A stretch of 37,980 nucleotides of DNA from positions 1 through 37,980 of the forward strand of contig JAJYHY010000037.1 in the NCBI GenBank assembly GCA_021784555.1. The letters run 5' to 3'. The stretch is from a bacterium (GTDB lineage: Bacteria > Verrucomicrobiota > Verrucomicrobiia > Limisphaerales > UBA8199). A program made the position numbers and the translations under genes. The first letter of the stretch is position 1. Every line of letters starts with the position of its first letter. Below, in pieces: positions 1 to 8,500 of the stretch. The notes beneath the pieces were generated by a model. It worked only from the letters and a program-made list of their open reading frames with translations, was not told the origin of the DNA and made no database searches.

Positions 1-342
1 GAACGTCATGATGACATCCGAGAGGCCATAAAGCGATATGGAGCGGAGCGTGATCATTCGAGGGATGCCGTTCATCTCGACCTCGATGGGAACGGTGATG
101 AGCCGCTCGACCTCCTCGGCGGCGTGGCCGGGCCATTGCGTGATGATTTCGACCATCGGCGGCGAAAGGTCCGGGTAGGCATCGACCGGCAGGCGGTCGA
201 GCGACCACACGCCAGCCCCGGTGAGCAGCAGCATGAGCAGAACGACCAGGAATCTCTGGCGAAGGGAAGACGCGACAACACGGTTGATGACTGACCGTGA
301 GGGGGGAGGTTGCTCCGGCAGGGTGATTGTAGGGTCTGTCAT
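1..342 (-). CDS. Efflux RND transporter permease (CusA/CzcA type), N-terminal part only
   Basis: The first 114 residues of a proton-driven inner-membrane pump of the heavy-metal RND family; the rest lies beyond the window's left edge. After a short polar N-terminus comes the first membrane segment (FLVVLLMLLLTGAGVW). It is followed by the family's opening of the periplasmic domain: SLDRLPVDAYPDLSPP, a WPGHAAEEVERL stretch and VPIEVEMNGIP...SLYGLSDV. These closely match what I know of CusA/CzcA proteins, which export cations such as Cu, Ag, Co, Zn or Cd; substrate cannot be assigned from this piece. ATG at 342 opens the frame. It lies downstream of the adaptor and outer-membrane channel genes on the same strand, forming a CBA-type efflux operon. 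A 131-bp gap holding a palindromic repeat and a second, dead copy of this gene's start separates it from the adaptor. Confidence 0.9.
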   Translation of the reverse strand, partial: MTDPTITLPEQPPPSRSVINRVVASSLRQRFLVVLLMLLLTGAGVWSLDRLPVDAYPDLSPPMVEIITQWPGHAAEEVERLITVPIEVEMNGIPRMITLRSISLYGLSDVIMTF

Positions 343-360
343 TGGTTTTTGGATGCGATT

Positions 361-438
361 GTCGGGGTCAGTCCTCATTTTTTCCGCGGTGATGGAAGGT
401 GAAGTGGCGGAAAAAGCTGCAGGACCGACCCCGGCGCC
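361..438. repeat. 80-bp palindromic element, copy 1 (left end degraded)
   Basis: Terminal inverted repeats (CGGGGTCAGTCCT on the left, AGGACCGACCCCGGCGCC on the right) enclose a core with TTTTTCCGC and GAAGTGGCGG. The same element, in the opposite orientation, occurs at 5483-5562 and 19899-19977. The left terminus here has lost the GGCGCC end. It resembles REP/MITE-type elements mobilised in trans; no transposase of its own is present. Confidence 0.85.
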
Positions 439-476
439 TTAGGTTGGTCAGGCAGCGTAACGTTGGAGTCGGTCAT
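375..476 (-). pseudogene. Dead duplicate of the RND pump's start (33-codon ORF)
   Basis: ATG at 476 overlaps the adaptor's TGA (ATGA), the usual translational coupling of such operons. It opens MTDSNVTLPDQPK, which resembles the MTDPTITLPEQPP start of the RND gene 134 bp downstream. After 13 codons the frame enters the palindromic element and stops at 375-377. The bases before both ATGs are also alike (AAAACCA). I read this as the original coupled start of the pump gene, cut off by the element and backed up by a duplicated start downstream. The ORF could still be translated as a short leader peptide, but no such function is implied by the sequence. Confidence 0.6.
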
Positions 477-1633
477 TGGTTTTGCAGAAATTGGACAAAA
501 AGCCCGCCCTCGGTGACGATGTGTTGGCCCGGCTTCAAGCCGGAGGTGATTTCGTAAGAGTTGCCTGCGCGATAGCCTTCAGTCACGCGCTGGCGGGCGA
601 AACTGCCGTCAGATTGGGCGACATACACGAAGGGAAGGTCCTCGTCATCGCGCAGGATTGCCGAGACGGGGGCGAGCAGGCCGGTGCTGGGTTTGCCGGC
701 CTGAATGAGCACGCGAACGTACATCCGCTTCTTGAGCAAGTCTCCCGGATTCTGGGCAACGACGCGCACGGCCACCGAACGCGTGTCGGGGTCCACCAGG
801 GCCGAGATGTTATCGACGGTGCCGGCGAAGGGCTGCGCGCTGACGTCCGTCTGGATTTGGACGGGGTCGCCGACTTTGACGGAGGCTATGTCCGAGTCGA
901 ACACCTGGGCCATAATCCAGACGCGGGAGAGGTCGGCGACCGTGAAGCAGGCCGTGGCGCCGGCCTGGAGCAACTGGCCCGGTGTGACCAGTTTCTCGAC
1001 CAGCGTGCCGCTGATGGGCGCGCGAATTATGCCTTCGATCTTTGAAGGCGGGTGGCCATCCTCGATAGCCTTGATGGTTTGGTCATCCACCTTGAGCGAG
1101 CGGAGTTCTTGAAGGGCGGCATCACGGTCGGCCTCGGCGCCGGCGGCGTCGATCTGGGCCTGCTCGGCGTCGCGCTGGCGGATGGCGCTATGTTTGAGAA
1201 GCTCCTGGTCGAAATCGGCGATGCGGCGGGAGATTCGGGCCGTGGCCAGCGCCTTCCGGTAGGCGCTGATGGCGGTGGCGAAGTCGGGGGAATCCACCGT
1301 AGCCAAGGGCTGGCCCTCCTTAACCTCGGAGCCGAGGGAGACGAGCAGGCGGGCGACGGGGCCCGAAAAGGGCGCCAGGATGGTAGTGGCCTGGTCGGCG
1401 TCGAAATCGACCGTGCCGGTGGTGTTGATGACCCTGCGGAACTCGGAGGGCTCGACCGTGTAAAACTGGATCTGGCCGCGTTGAGCGGCGGTCAGAGTCA
1501 CATTGCTGGCCGTAACGGATGATGCCGGTGGATCGCCGCCCGCTTGGGGCGAACAGCCGGTCAATGAGACGACCGCAGCCAGGCCTACAGCGAGGAGAAA
1601 GGAGAAAGGGGAACCACGGAATACACGGAGCAC
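473..1633 (-). CDS. Efflux RND periplasmic adaptor subunit (CusB/CzcB, HlyD family)
   Basis: Membrane-fusion protein linking the inner-membrane RND pump to the outer-membrane channel. From a GTG at 1633 it has a signal segment (SPFSFLLAVGLAAVVSL) ending in an LTGC lipobox, so it is probably a lipoprotein. Next come a barrel-sandwich half (ILAPFSGPVARL...GSEVKEGQPL), an alanine-rich coiled-coil hairpin (about residues 95-165), the second half (RAPISGTLVEK...VTPGQLLQAG) and the beta-barrel (VWIMAQVFDSDIASVKVGD), then a membrane-proximal end. The 386 residues fit the family. The frame stays open upstream to 1972, but that part translates intergenic repeats (for example the heptamer array at 1775-1809), so I reject it as coding. 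The stop overlaps an ATG (ATGA) that now leads into a dead ORF rather than the pump. Confidence 0.9.
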   Translation of the reverse strand: MLRVFRGSPFSFLLAVGLAAVVSLTGCSPQAGGDPPASSVTASNVTLTAAQRGQIQFYTVEPSEFRRVINTTGTVDFDADQATTILAPFSGPVARLLVSLGSEVKEGQPLATVDSPDFATAISAYRKALATARISRRIADFDQELLKHSAIRQRDAEQAQIDAAGAEADRDAALQELRSLKVDDQTIKAIEDGHPPSKIEGIIRAPISGTLVEKLVTPGQLLQAGATACFTVADLSRVWIMAQVFDSDIASVKVGDPVQIQTDVSAQPFAGTVDNISALVDPDTRSVAVRVVAQNPGDLLKKRMYVRVLIQAGKPSTGLLAPVSAILRDDEDLPFVYVAQSDGSFARQRVTEGYRAGNSYEITSGLKPGQHIVTEGGLFVQFLQNQ

Positions 1634-1955
1634 ACGGATGGAGCGCGCTAAGCGGCTGCCGCTGGCGTGGACTACGCTTTCAGGCGGTTCACCGCCCTTG
1701 CCCCGCCTTTTCTCCCAGCATTCTGTGGTCCTGCTAACGAGGGAAACTTCAGACCACTTCTCCCGTCTTATTGAGCATTGGGCATTGGGCATTGGGCATT
1801 GGGCATTGCCAATGAATAATGGTAAATGCCCAATACTTAATGAGGAATGCCGCTGCGTGCGCCTCAGAAGCAGAGCGCCTCGCACTCGCCGCATACGCAG
1901 CAAGACTTGGCCCGTCTGCGACATGTTTTGAGACTTGAGGACTCTAGCTAATTCT
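1634..1955. other. Gap between adaptor and TolC-like gene
   Basis: About 320 bp without a credible gene, although a minus-strand frame runs through it. It holds the heptamer array and low-complexity strings of the CACGGAATACACGG type close to the adaptor start. I see no clear promoter or terminator. The adaptor may be transcribed from the TolC gene's promoter through this gap. Confidence 0.5.
1775..1809. repeat. Heptamer tandem array (GCATTGG x5)
   Basis: Four perfect GCATTGG units followed by GCATTGC, then an inverted echo about 20 bp further on (AATGCCCAAT near 1826-1835), so the region could fold back. A related string (GTGCCCAATGCTCAATG) appears near 18752-18768, suggesting a dispersed intergenic repeat. 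Confidence 0.85.
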
Positions 1956-3476
1956 TTACTTTTCATTTTCATTCCTGGCGAAATCTGCGTGGTGCCACCA
2001 TCCGCCTCCTAAAGCTTGAAAGAGGGCCGCCGTGTCGGTGTAACGATTTGCCTGGGCCTGGACCAGGTTAAGGATGGCTTGTTGATAAGTTTGTTCGGCG
2101 TTGAGGAGTTCCAGCGTGCTGGCGATACCGCCTTTGATTTGCCAGCGAGTGAGATTGAGGGTCTTCTGGGCGGCGGCCTTCGCGGCGGCGGCGGCTTTGA
2201 GCGCGTCCGCGTCCTGCTCCAGCGCGTTGAGCGTATCCGCTACGTTTTGGAAAGCGGCGAGGACGGCGCTGCGATATTGCTCGGCGGCCTGGCGATAGGC
2301 GGCTTTGGCCGCGCGCTCCTGGTGAAGCAAGGCCCCCCCTCGGAAGATCGGCTCGGTGACGCTTCCGGCCAGCGTCCAAAAGCCGCTGCCGGAGGCGAAC
2401 ATCTGGCCGGCTTCCAGCGCGGCGGAGCCGGCGTTGGCGGTGAGGGTGATGTTCGGCAACCGGTTAGCAATCGCAATGCCGATTTGGGCGCTGGCGGCGT
2501 GCAGATTCTCCTCGGCTTGACGGACGTCGGGGCGCTGCTCGACCAGTCGCGAGGGGAGGCTGACGGGGAGCCGCTCGGGCAAGCGCAGGCCCGAAAGCTC
2601 GAAGCGCTCCGCTGGCGCCTGCGTGGGAAACCTCCCGGCCAAATCGGCGAGCAGATCCCGCTGCTGCGCCAACTGCTTGAGCAGCGGCGGGAGCGTGGCG
2701 GCGACCTGTGCCAACTGCGACTGCTGGGCGGCGAGATCCAACTCGCTGGCATACCCTTTGGAATACTGGTATTGGAGAATCTGCACCATGTTGGAGTTGA
2801 TGCCGATAATCTGGCGAGTGGCGTCAATCTGCGCGCGGAGCGAGGCCTCCTGAATCGCGGCGCCGACCACATTGGCGCTGAGCGTAATATAGCTGGCCGC
2901 CCAGGCAAAGCGCGACGCCTGTTCCTGGGCCTTCAAAGATTCCATCGTCCGCCGATTCAGCCCGAACACGTCCGGCACGTACGACACCGTCACCTGCGGC
3001 GTGAATAGGCTGTAATAAAACTGGTTGGCGTTGGGAACGGGCGAAAGCCGCGTGGAACCTTTATTCCGGCTGGCGGAAAAACTGGCGTCGGCGCTGGGCC
3101 AAAACGCGCCGCGCTGGGCCAGGTAGTTCTCTCGCGCCACCGCCAGCGCCGCTTGCGCCGCCTGCACGTCGGGATTATTCGTGAGCGACCGCTCAACCAG
3201 GCCGCTCAGGGCCTCGCAATGAAAGAGCGTCCACCACTCCGCCGGCAGCTTCATTCCCTCGACAAATCGCTGCGATTGGCCGCCGGCAACGGTGGTCGTG
3301 CTGCTGGTGGCGGCGAGCGGACCAACCGTGTAGCCCTTGACTGATGGCGGAGGAGGGGCTTTGAAGTTCGGCCCGACCGCGCATCCGCCCAATCCTAGCA
3401 ACGAGGCTACGCCTGCGAATTCAACTACTGACGCCGCGCGCGTCGCGGCAAAACCGCGCATGTTCGATAACCGCAT
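1956..3476 (-). CDS. TolC/NodT-family outer-membrane efflux lipoprotein
   Basis: Outer-membrane channel of the tripartite pump. From ATG 3476 the 506-residue protein has a signal region ending in a lipobox-like GLGGC, then AVGPNFKAPPPP, the usual opening of NodT/OprM-type lipoproteins. Two outer-membrane-efflux repeats follow. The first starts near LTNNPDVQAAQAALAVAREN; the second contains RLVEQRPDVRQAEENLHAAS, the conserved RPD motif, then GIAIANRLPNITLTA. The helical C-terminus ends with an AEQTYQQAILNLVQAQANRY segment. Length is normal. An alternative start is ATG 3461. The frame upstream to 3707 overlaps the preceding small gene and lacks protein-like character. It is first in the channel-adaptor-pump order, with a 98-bp gap to the small membrane protein before it. 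Confidence 0.9.
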   Translation of the reverse strand: MRLSNMRGFAATRAASVVEFAGVASLLGLGGCAVGPNFKAPPPPSVKGYTVGPLAATSSTTTVAGGQSQRFVEGMKLPAEWWTLFHCEALSGLVERSLTNNPDVQAAQAALAVARENYLAQRGAFWPSADASFSASRNKGSTRLSPVPNANQFYYSLFTPQVTVSYVPDVFGLNRRTMESLKAQEQASRFAWAASYITLSANVVGAAIQEASLRAQIDATRQIIGINSNMVQILQYQYSKGYASELDLAAQQSQLAQVAATLPPLLKQLAQQRDLLADLAGRFPTQAPAERFELSGLRLPERLPVSLPSRLVEQRPDVRQAEENLHAASAQIGIAIANRLPNITLTANAGSAALEAGQMFASGSGFWTLAGSVTEPIFRGGALLHQERAAKAAYRQAAEQYRSAVLAAFQNVADTLNALEQDADALKAAAAAKAAAQKTLNLTRWQIKGGIASTLELLNAEQTYQQAILNLVQAQANRYTDTAALFQALGGGWWHHADFARNENEK

Positions 3477-3574
3477 GGAATTTCTAGAGGCGCGGCATTG
3501 CAGCCTGCGCCAAAGGTTCACGACAAAGAAGGGACAGCCGGCGAACAGGACGCCGGCACAACTGGAAGAATTGG

Positions 3575-3901
3575 CTAAACGCCAGGAGGCGCGCGGCTGG
3601 GCGAAAGCCGGCAATCGACGGCAACGTTTGCCACCGTCTTGAGCGGCGGCAAACGGAGAAGCACCACGACCACGATGAGGACAACTTCCGCGGCGACGGT
3701 TCCACACGTCAATTGCCCTTGCGCCAGCAAGCTCACCACACAGTGGTGAAGCGGCGAATCCGCATCGGGGTGAATGACCTTGTGAAGCACAACCGATGAA
3801 GCCAGGACCTCAACCGTCAGAAACAAAAGCAGGCAAACCACCGCCCAGAACCGCCTTATTCCGCGGTCTCGGAGCATAAATGGTCTTATTAGTGCCGGCA
3901 T
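3575..3901 (-). CDS. Small membrane protein at the head of the efflux operon
   Basis: 108 residues (100 if the ATG at 3877 is used). It has two hydrophobic segments, FWAVVCLLLFLTVEVLASSVVL and VAAEVVLIVVVVLLRLPP, separated by a short loop with HPDADSPLHHCVV and GQLTC. The His/Cys-rich loop beside a metal-type RND operon would suit metal sensing or binding, but this is inference. I recall similar HPDAD..HHC proteins beside such operons in this phylum, though I cannot verify this. Same strand and order as the efflux genes, so probably the first gene of the operon. The AT-rich stretch just upstream (3902-3935) is the likely promoter area, with no convincing consensus. Confidence 0.65.
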   Translation of the reverse strand: MPALIRPFMLRDRGIRRFWAVVCLLLFLTVEVLASSVVLHKVIHPDADSPLHHCVVSLLAQGQLTCGTVAAEVVLIVVVVLLRLPPLKTVANVAVDCRLSPSRAPPGV

Positions 3902-3995
3902 AATGCTTCTATAGTAGCTCTTAATATCTCGCAGAAGTGTCTGCTCTTTGCAAGTGGTTTTTGGCCCGACGCCGGGCGCACGACACGGCCAGTGA

Positions 3996-4568
3996 CAAAG
4001 TCGTAGCGCAGGTCTCCGAACCGACGAAGAGACCGTCGAGTTGATGCGCCGCTTGGCCGTCCATCACCCCGACACGGTCATCGCCGGCGTGCTCAACCGC
4101 CCAGGCAGGAAGACAGCGCGTGGGGAAGGCTTCACCGCCAGTCGCGTCGCGAGCCTTCGCAACAACTGGAAAATCCCGTGCTATCAAACGCCGGCTACGC
4201 CTCCGAAAGGCGAGTTGCTCACCGTCGATGCCGCCGCCCAGCAACTGGGCGTGGCCCCCTCGACGCTGCTGCGGTGGCTTAACGACGGGTTTATTGGAGG
4301 CGAGCAAGTCACGCCGGGAGCTCCTTGGCGCATTCGCATGACAGATGAACTGAAAAAGTTGATTGTGCCTGAGGTCCCGCCCGGTTATGTCACGGTTTTT
4401 CAAGCCATGCGCATTGTTGGGGTATCGCGTCAGACTGTCATGCAGCGTGTAAAGCGCGGAGAACTCTCCGTGGTTCACGTGAGCCGGGGCAAGCAGAACG
4501 GCTTGCGCGTCAGGGTGTTAGACGATCAATGGCAACTTTTTGACGAACCTTCAATAACCAGAGTGTAG
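3996..4568 (+). pseudogene. 5'-truncated serine recombinase with excisionase-like HTH tail
   Basis: The frame is open from just after a stop at 3993-3995, with no proper N-terminus. It starts with LRTDEETVELMRRLAVHHPD, then TVIAGVLNRPGRKTARG..FTASRVASLRNNWKIP. As I know the family, this is the distal part of large serine recombinases of the IS607/invertase type. Two helix-turn-helix units follow: LLTVDAAAQQLGVAPSTLLRWL and VTVFQAMRIVGVSRQTVMQRV. The catalytic resolvase domain with its serine is missing and no remnant of it is seen upstream. A start at TTG 4041 or ATG 4044 could still give a DNA-binding fragment. It lies immediately before a toxin-antitoxin-like pair, fitting an old mobile island. 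Confidence 0.7.
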
Positions 4569-4621
4569 TATGAGTATGGATCCAGTGGCCGGGAGGCTTG
4601 CAATGCGGAGAAGCCAGGAGC

Positions 4622-4924
4622 ATGATGTGGGTGGAGCAAATGAAAGAGAGCGGGAAAGGACAGCGAATTGAGCTGGGTCGGTTCGTCGTGGCGGACCCAG
4701 GGATATGCCATGGAAAACTGACCTACAGGGGTACGCGCATCATGGTATGGCAGGTGCTGGCCATGTTGGAACGTGGCGAGTCGTGGGACTATATCCGCGA
4801 GGCGTGGCCAGGCCAGATCACCGATGAGGCTATCGCTGAGACACTCCGTCTGGCCCGCGCTTCCCTGTTGGATAACCGCGGTCGCTTAGCCAAAGGGCCT
4901 GCGGAGCCTGCATCCGTCGGGTGA
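4622..4924 (+). CDS. DUF433-family antitoxin-like protein
   Basis: About 100 residues with the DUF433 signature: an RFVVADPGICHGKLTYRGTR segment, then MVWQVLAML, then a short helical part ending DEAIAETLRLA. DUF433 proteins are usually partnered with DUF5615 PIN-like proteins and are taken as antitoxins with a degenerate winged-helix fold (family knowledge). That partner is encoded directly downstream, starting within this gene's stop (GTGA overlap). Start choice is open: ATG 4622, 4625 or 4640. An AGGAG ends just before 4622, and a GGTGGAG precedes 4640. Confidence 0.8.
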   Translation: MMWVEQMKESGKGQRIELGRFVVADPGICHGKLTYRGTRIMVWQVLAMLERGESWDYIREAWPGQITDEAIAETLRLARASLLDNRGRLAKGPAEPASVG

Positions 4925-5250
4925 ACGTGCTGGACGAGAACATCGTTGCCCAGCAATGCCAGCGACTGGAACACTGGCGCATTCCGTTCCGCCAAATCGG
5001 CCGACACCTTTCGACGCGTGGCGCCCTCGACGAGAATCTAATTCCCCTTCTACACCGGTTGCCCCAGCCGACGTTCTTTACCCACGACGAGGATTTCTTC
5101 AAGGCATCCCTTTGCAATGCCCGCTACGCCCTGGTGTATCTTGACGCGGTGGACACTGAAGCCGCAGAGCTCGTAAAGGGGTCGGTTCTTAGTATTGATA
5201 ACTCTCCAGCTTCCGTGCCGACGGGTTTCCAGGTGAGTTATCAATACTAA
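4921..5250 (+). CDS. DUF5615 PIN-like toxin, C-terminus replaced by a palindromic element
   Basis: A GTG at 4921 overlaps the DUF433 stop. The protein begins MNVLDENIV, the family's N-terminal acidic (LDEN) motif, and keeps the FFTHDEDFF motif, so the PIN-like acidic core is visible up to about residue 85 (TEAAELV). After that the frame runs into a 94-bp inverted-repeat element at 5173-5266, which encodes KGSVLSIDNSPAS..SYQY and supplies the stop. Family members usually end with about 30 more native residues. The toxin is therefore a chimera and may be inactive or altered, while the antitoxin is intact. Confidence 0.8.
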   Translation: MNVLDENIVAQQCQRLEHWRIPFRQIGRHLSTRGALDENLIPLLHRLPQPTFFTHDEDFFKASLCNARYALVYLDAVDTEAAELVKGSVLSIDNSPASVPTGFQVSYQY

Positions 5251-5266
5251 GAACGGACCCGTTTAC
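5173..5266. repeat. 94-bp palindromic element with 32-bp arms
   Basis: Arms at 5173-5204 and 5235-5266 are inverted copies with two mismatches, and the loop is 30 bp. The arms carry GGTTCTTAGTATTGATAACTC. The outer end (TAAGAACGGACCC) resembles that of the 80-bp family (TAAGGACTGACCC), suggesting one mobilising system. It would form a strong hairpin, so it could also act as a terminator for the DUF433/DUF5615 pair. Confidence 0.9.
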
Positions 5267-5326
5267 GGCTCCGGGGAGCAATGTTCCAGGTGCGATTAAA
5301 TGTGTCGGGCACGGAAGGCGCCGGGG

Positions 5327-5481
5327 CACTGGCATTGAATTAAGCAAAGGAGCTACCCGCGTCTTGCTCCTGCTCTTGCTCTTGCTCGTGATCCTGCTCC
5401 CCCAGAGCAACTTAGAGAGCAAGAGTAAGAACATGAGCAAGAGCAAGAGACAGGGAACCACCCCCTAATTCAATGGCAGTG
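5327..5481. repeat. Large imperfect palindrome built of GAGCAA/TTGCTC hexamers
   Basis: Outer arms CACTGGCATTGAATTA (5327-5342) and TAATTCAATGGCAGTG (5466-5481) are inverted with one mismatch. The inner arms are degenerate TTGCTC runs (5362-5400) facing GAGCAAGA runs (5404-5450). It abuts the 80-bp element copy 2. It has no coding character. Confidence 0.8.
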
Positions 5482-5482
5482 A

Positions 5483-5562
5483 GGCGCCGGGGTCAGTCCT
5501 GCACCTCTTTCCGCCACTTCCTTTCCTTCACTGCGGAAAAAGTAAGGACTGACCCCGGCGCC
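5483..5562. repeat. 80-bp palindromic element, copy 2 (complete)
   Basis: Best-preserved copy: GGCGCCGGGGTCAGTCCT on the left and AGGACTGACCCCGGCGCC on the right form a perfect 18-bp terminal inverted repeat. The core has CTTTCCGCCACTTCC and GCGGAAAAAGT. It ends 7 bp beyond the stop of the minus-strand gene at 5570, where the hairpin could serve as that operon's terminator. Confidence 0.9.
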
Positions 5563-5569
5563 TGACGGG

Positions 5570-8500
5570 CTACCGCACCTGAAGCCTGAGCTCACCGAGG
5601 TCCAGGGGCTGGGCAACGGCGCCGTTGGTCGTTTCAGGGATGTCGATTTCGCGTTGAATTGAACCAACGAACCGCCCTCCCGTGGGATTCTGGGAGCCTG
5701 TCTCCTGGAACATGAAATTGAGGTTATAGCGGCCAGGGGGCACGTCTTCGATGTGAAAAGTGCCGTCGTCGTTGAACTGCGCCGCATAATAACGGTAATT
5801 GGCCCTGGCCTGGCGGGCTTCGGGCGAGTTGTACCAGGCGCGGAGCTCTTGCGGTGTGACAGATGAGGGCGGGCGGGGCTGGATCGTGCCAAGGATATGG
5901 TATCCTGACTGCCAGTCGATCTTCTGGTCCGCGTCGCTCAAAACGACTTTTCCGATTACCCGCCTGCCTTTGCCGCCGTAGGTGACCCGGGTCGCTTCGC
6001 CAGACTTAACCTCGACCGGCTCGATATGGCTCCACGACCAACCGCGCTGGACCTGGTAGAGCCGCACCAGGAAGCGTTTTCCGGGCGGGACGTTTTTGAA
6101 CTCGAACCGGCCCTGGTCATCCGCCTGAGAACGATAGGTGTCAAAATCGTATTGGAGTTGCATGCTTGGCCCGCCCGTTTGCGGCGTCACCATCACCCAT
6201 TGGTTGGTCGCCGGCTCACAGCCATTCTTCACGACGCCCTCGATGCGGCCCCAAGGCTGCAAAGTCAGGTTCAGGACGCAGTCGAGCCGTTGTAGTTTGG
6301 CCTCGGCGTATCCGTCCGGGCTGACGGCGACGAGTTCCGTAGCGTAGGCGGCGGGCAGGGAGAACCGGCCATCGTGGTCGGTTCGAACGAGTGCGGAGGC
6401 GCCCGCGCGACTGTCCCGCGCCTGGAGTTCTCGCCCTTTCAAAACCATGTAGCTGCCGGTCAGGAGCGCTACCTGGACTTTCTCCGCCGGCTGGCCGTCA
6501 GGCAGTCGCACTACGCCCTGCGGTCCATGCCCCTTCTTCAACTCAAAATTGCAGGTAATCGCCCGCGAGGCATCCTCCAAGGGCGAGAGCTCGGGCAAAT
6601 AACCAGGGGCCTCAACCAGCAGCCGGATTTCTTCCTGGCCGTAGTTGGGCTGGTTTTCGAAGGAGAACCTGCCGTCGGTTCCCTGGATGGGGCTGTACCG
6701 CTCCCAGTAGATGTCGTCGAGTGTCCCGAAGGAACGGCCAATAATGACGTGGAATTGGTCGATGGGTTGCTTGCTCTGGGCATCCACAACCCTGCCGACG
6801 ATCATTCCACCCTGGTCGAGCAGAATGACCTCCTCGGTCTTGCTTGGCGCCAGGCCCTGCCTTACCATGGCACGATAGCCCGGAGCGCTTACCAGGTAGT
6901 CCGCTCCATCAGCAGGGGCCGAATCCCAAGTGAACCGGCCTTGGGCATCCGTCCGGGTCTCCCACTTGGGGAAGGACAGACCGTGCCAGGAGACGAGCCG
7001 GATTGTTGCCTCAGCTAAGGGCGCGTTATCGAGTCCAAGCACGCGGCCTTTGAGGGGCTTGGCAGGCTCGAGGCGGAACGCGGCGGCGATGGGTCCTTCA
7101 GAGGCCGGCAGGTTGGTGGCTTGAGGCGAGAAGCCTTTGGCGGCGACGGCCAGGATGCTTTCGCACGGCGCCATCAGCGTCAGCTTGAAATGGCCGGAGG
7201 CGTCGGTTTTGGCAAAGTGCAGACCTGAGGATTCACTGTTGTCGCTGCCTTGGTTGTTTTCGCGAAGGCAAACGTCGGCGTTGGCAATCGGCTTGTCCCC
7301 GGTGTCAGTTACCAGGGCGCGCACTGCTATCCCCGGTTTCATTACCATGACCGCCTTAGCCGCCAGGAGGTCGGATTTTGAGACCTCTTCTTCCTCGTCG
7401 CTGACTTCGTCCACCGCGTAGTAATCAGCCGGACGGAAGTCCTCGTCGGTCAACTTGAAGGTAAGGATTTTGAATCCGGGTGCCACGCTGCGGCTCGACC
7501 ACCGGCCGGAGGGGTCGGTCACGCACGAATCAATCTCGGAGGCCAGGGACTGTCCGACGGCATCCTTGACAATCCGGTTGACACTGACGCGAGCGCCGGC
7601 GATGGGCTTGCCGGACGGGTCTTGAACAATGCCGCCGATTCTGACGCCGGGCGTGAGCACAAACTGCCGTTCGGCGGGCAGGTTGCTCGGAGCGGCGTTG
7701 GTGAAGCTGAGAGTTGTGGCAACGAAGTCCGGCGCCCGGACGTCCGCCCGCAGCTCGAGCACCTGTTGCGCCGGATAATCCAGAACCATCTCCCCCCGCG
7801 CATCGGCGCAATTGGTGCCGAAGCCGTAGGTCCGGTTGGTGTCAGTGAGCGTAAACCTGGCCAAGGCCCCGGTCACCGGACGGCCCTCTTCATCCACGAA
7901 CCGCAGCTTGAGCTTGCCGACATAGTCCGAGTCCTGGTAGGCGGGATGGGAGGGTGCCGGGAGCAAGGGCTTGGACGGGTTGGTTTGGAGAGAGATGGCC
8001 ACGACGACCGGTGTGGCCCGGGACAGCAGGGAGACCAGGTCGATGGCCTGGATTTGCCGCTCCGGGTAAGGGTTATCGAAAACGGTTTTGTACAGGCGCA
8101 GGTTGAAAGGCGGCTCGACCGACGTCCAGGCCACGGCGGAGTTCGGGTCGCTCACCGCGCTCGTCTTTTCCGCGGGCTCGCGCCACCAGTCGCGCGTGTT
8201 GACGCCATACACAATGTAAAGGGAGGCCTGGGAAGAGTCGGCGTAGCGCAAGACCACCTCGGCGATCGGCGTGCCCTCCGGCGCGTTGAAGCCCGTCCCG
8301 GTCAGGAGATAGAGCCGCTTGGCCTTCCGGGCGACTGGAATCCCGGCGATGCGCGTGGGAAAGAACTTGCTGTCGGCGCGGGCGGTGCCCAGGCCGGTCA
8401 ACTCCAGATAGACATCCATTTTGAACGGCACGCCGTCCAGCGTTTGCAGGCCATGGGGCACCCTGCTCCAGCAGTCAGAGGGCAGCGCCTGGTCCAGCCG

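Noticed and set aside
476-1522. Long plus-strand frames opposite the adaptor gene
   Set aside because: Shadow frames caused by high GC at third positions; the minus strand carries clear family motifs.
1634-1972. N-terminal extension of the adaptor ORF (about 113 residues)
   Set aside because: It translates the heptamer array and other non-coding strings; the signal peptide and lipobox fit a GTG start at 1633.
3921-4478. 185-codon minus-strand frame opposite the recombinase remnant
   Set aside because: No family likeness; the plus strand shows recombinase and HTH motifs.
5361-5450. CRISPR-like array
   Set aside because: The GAGCAA/TTGCTC units are short, irregular and arranged as a palindrome, without spacers.
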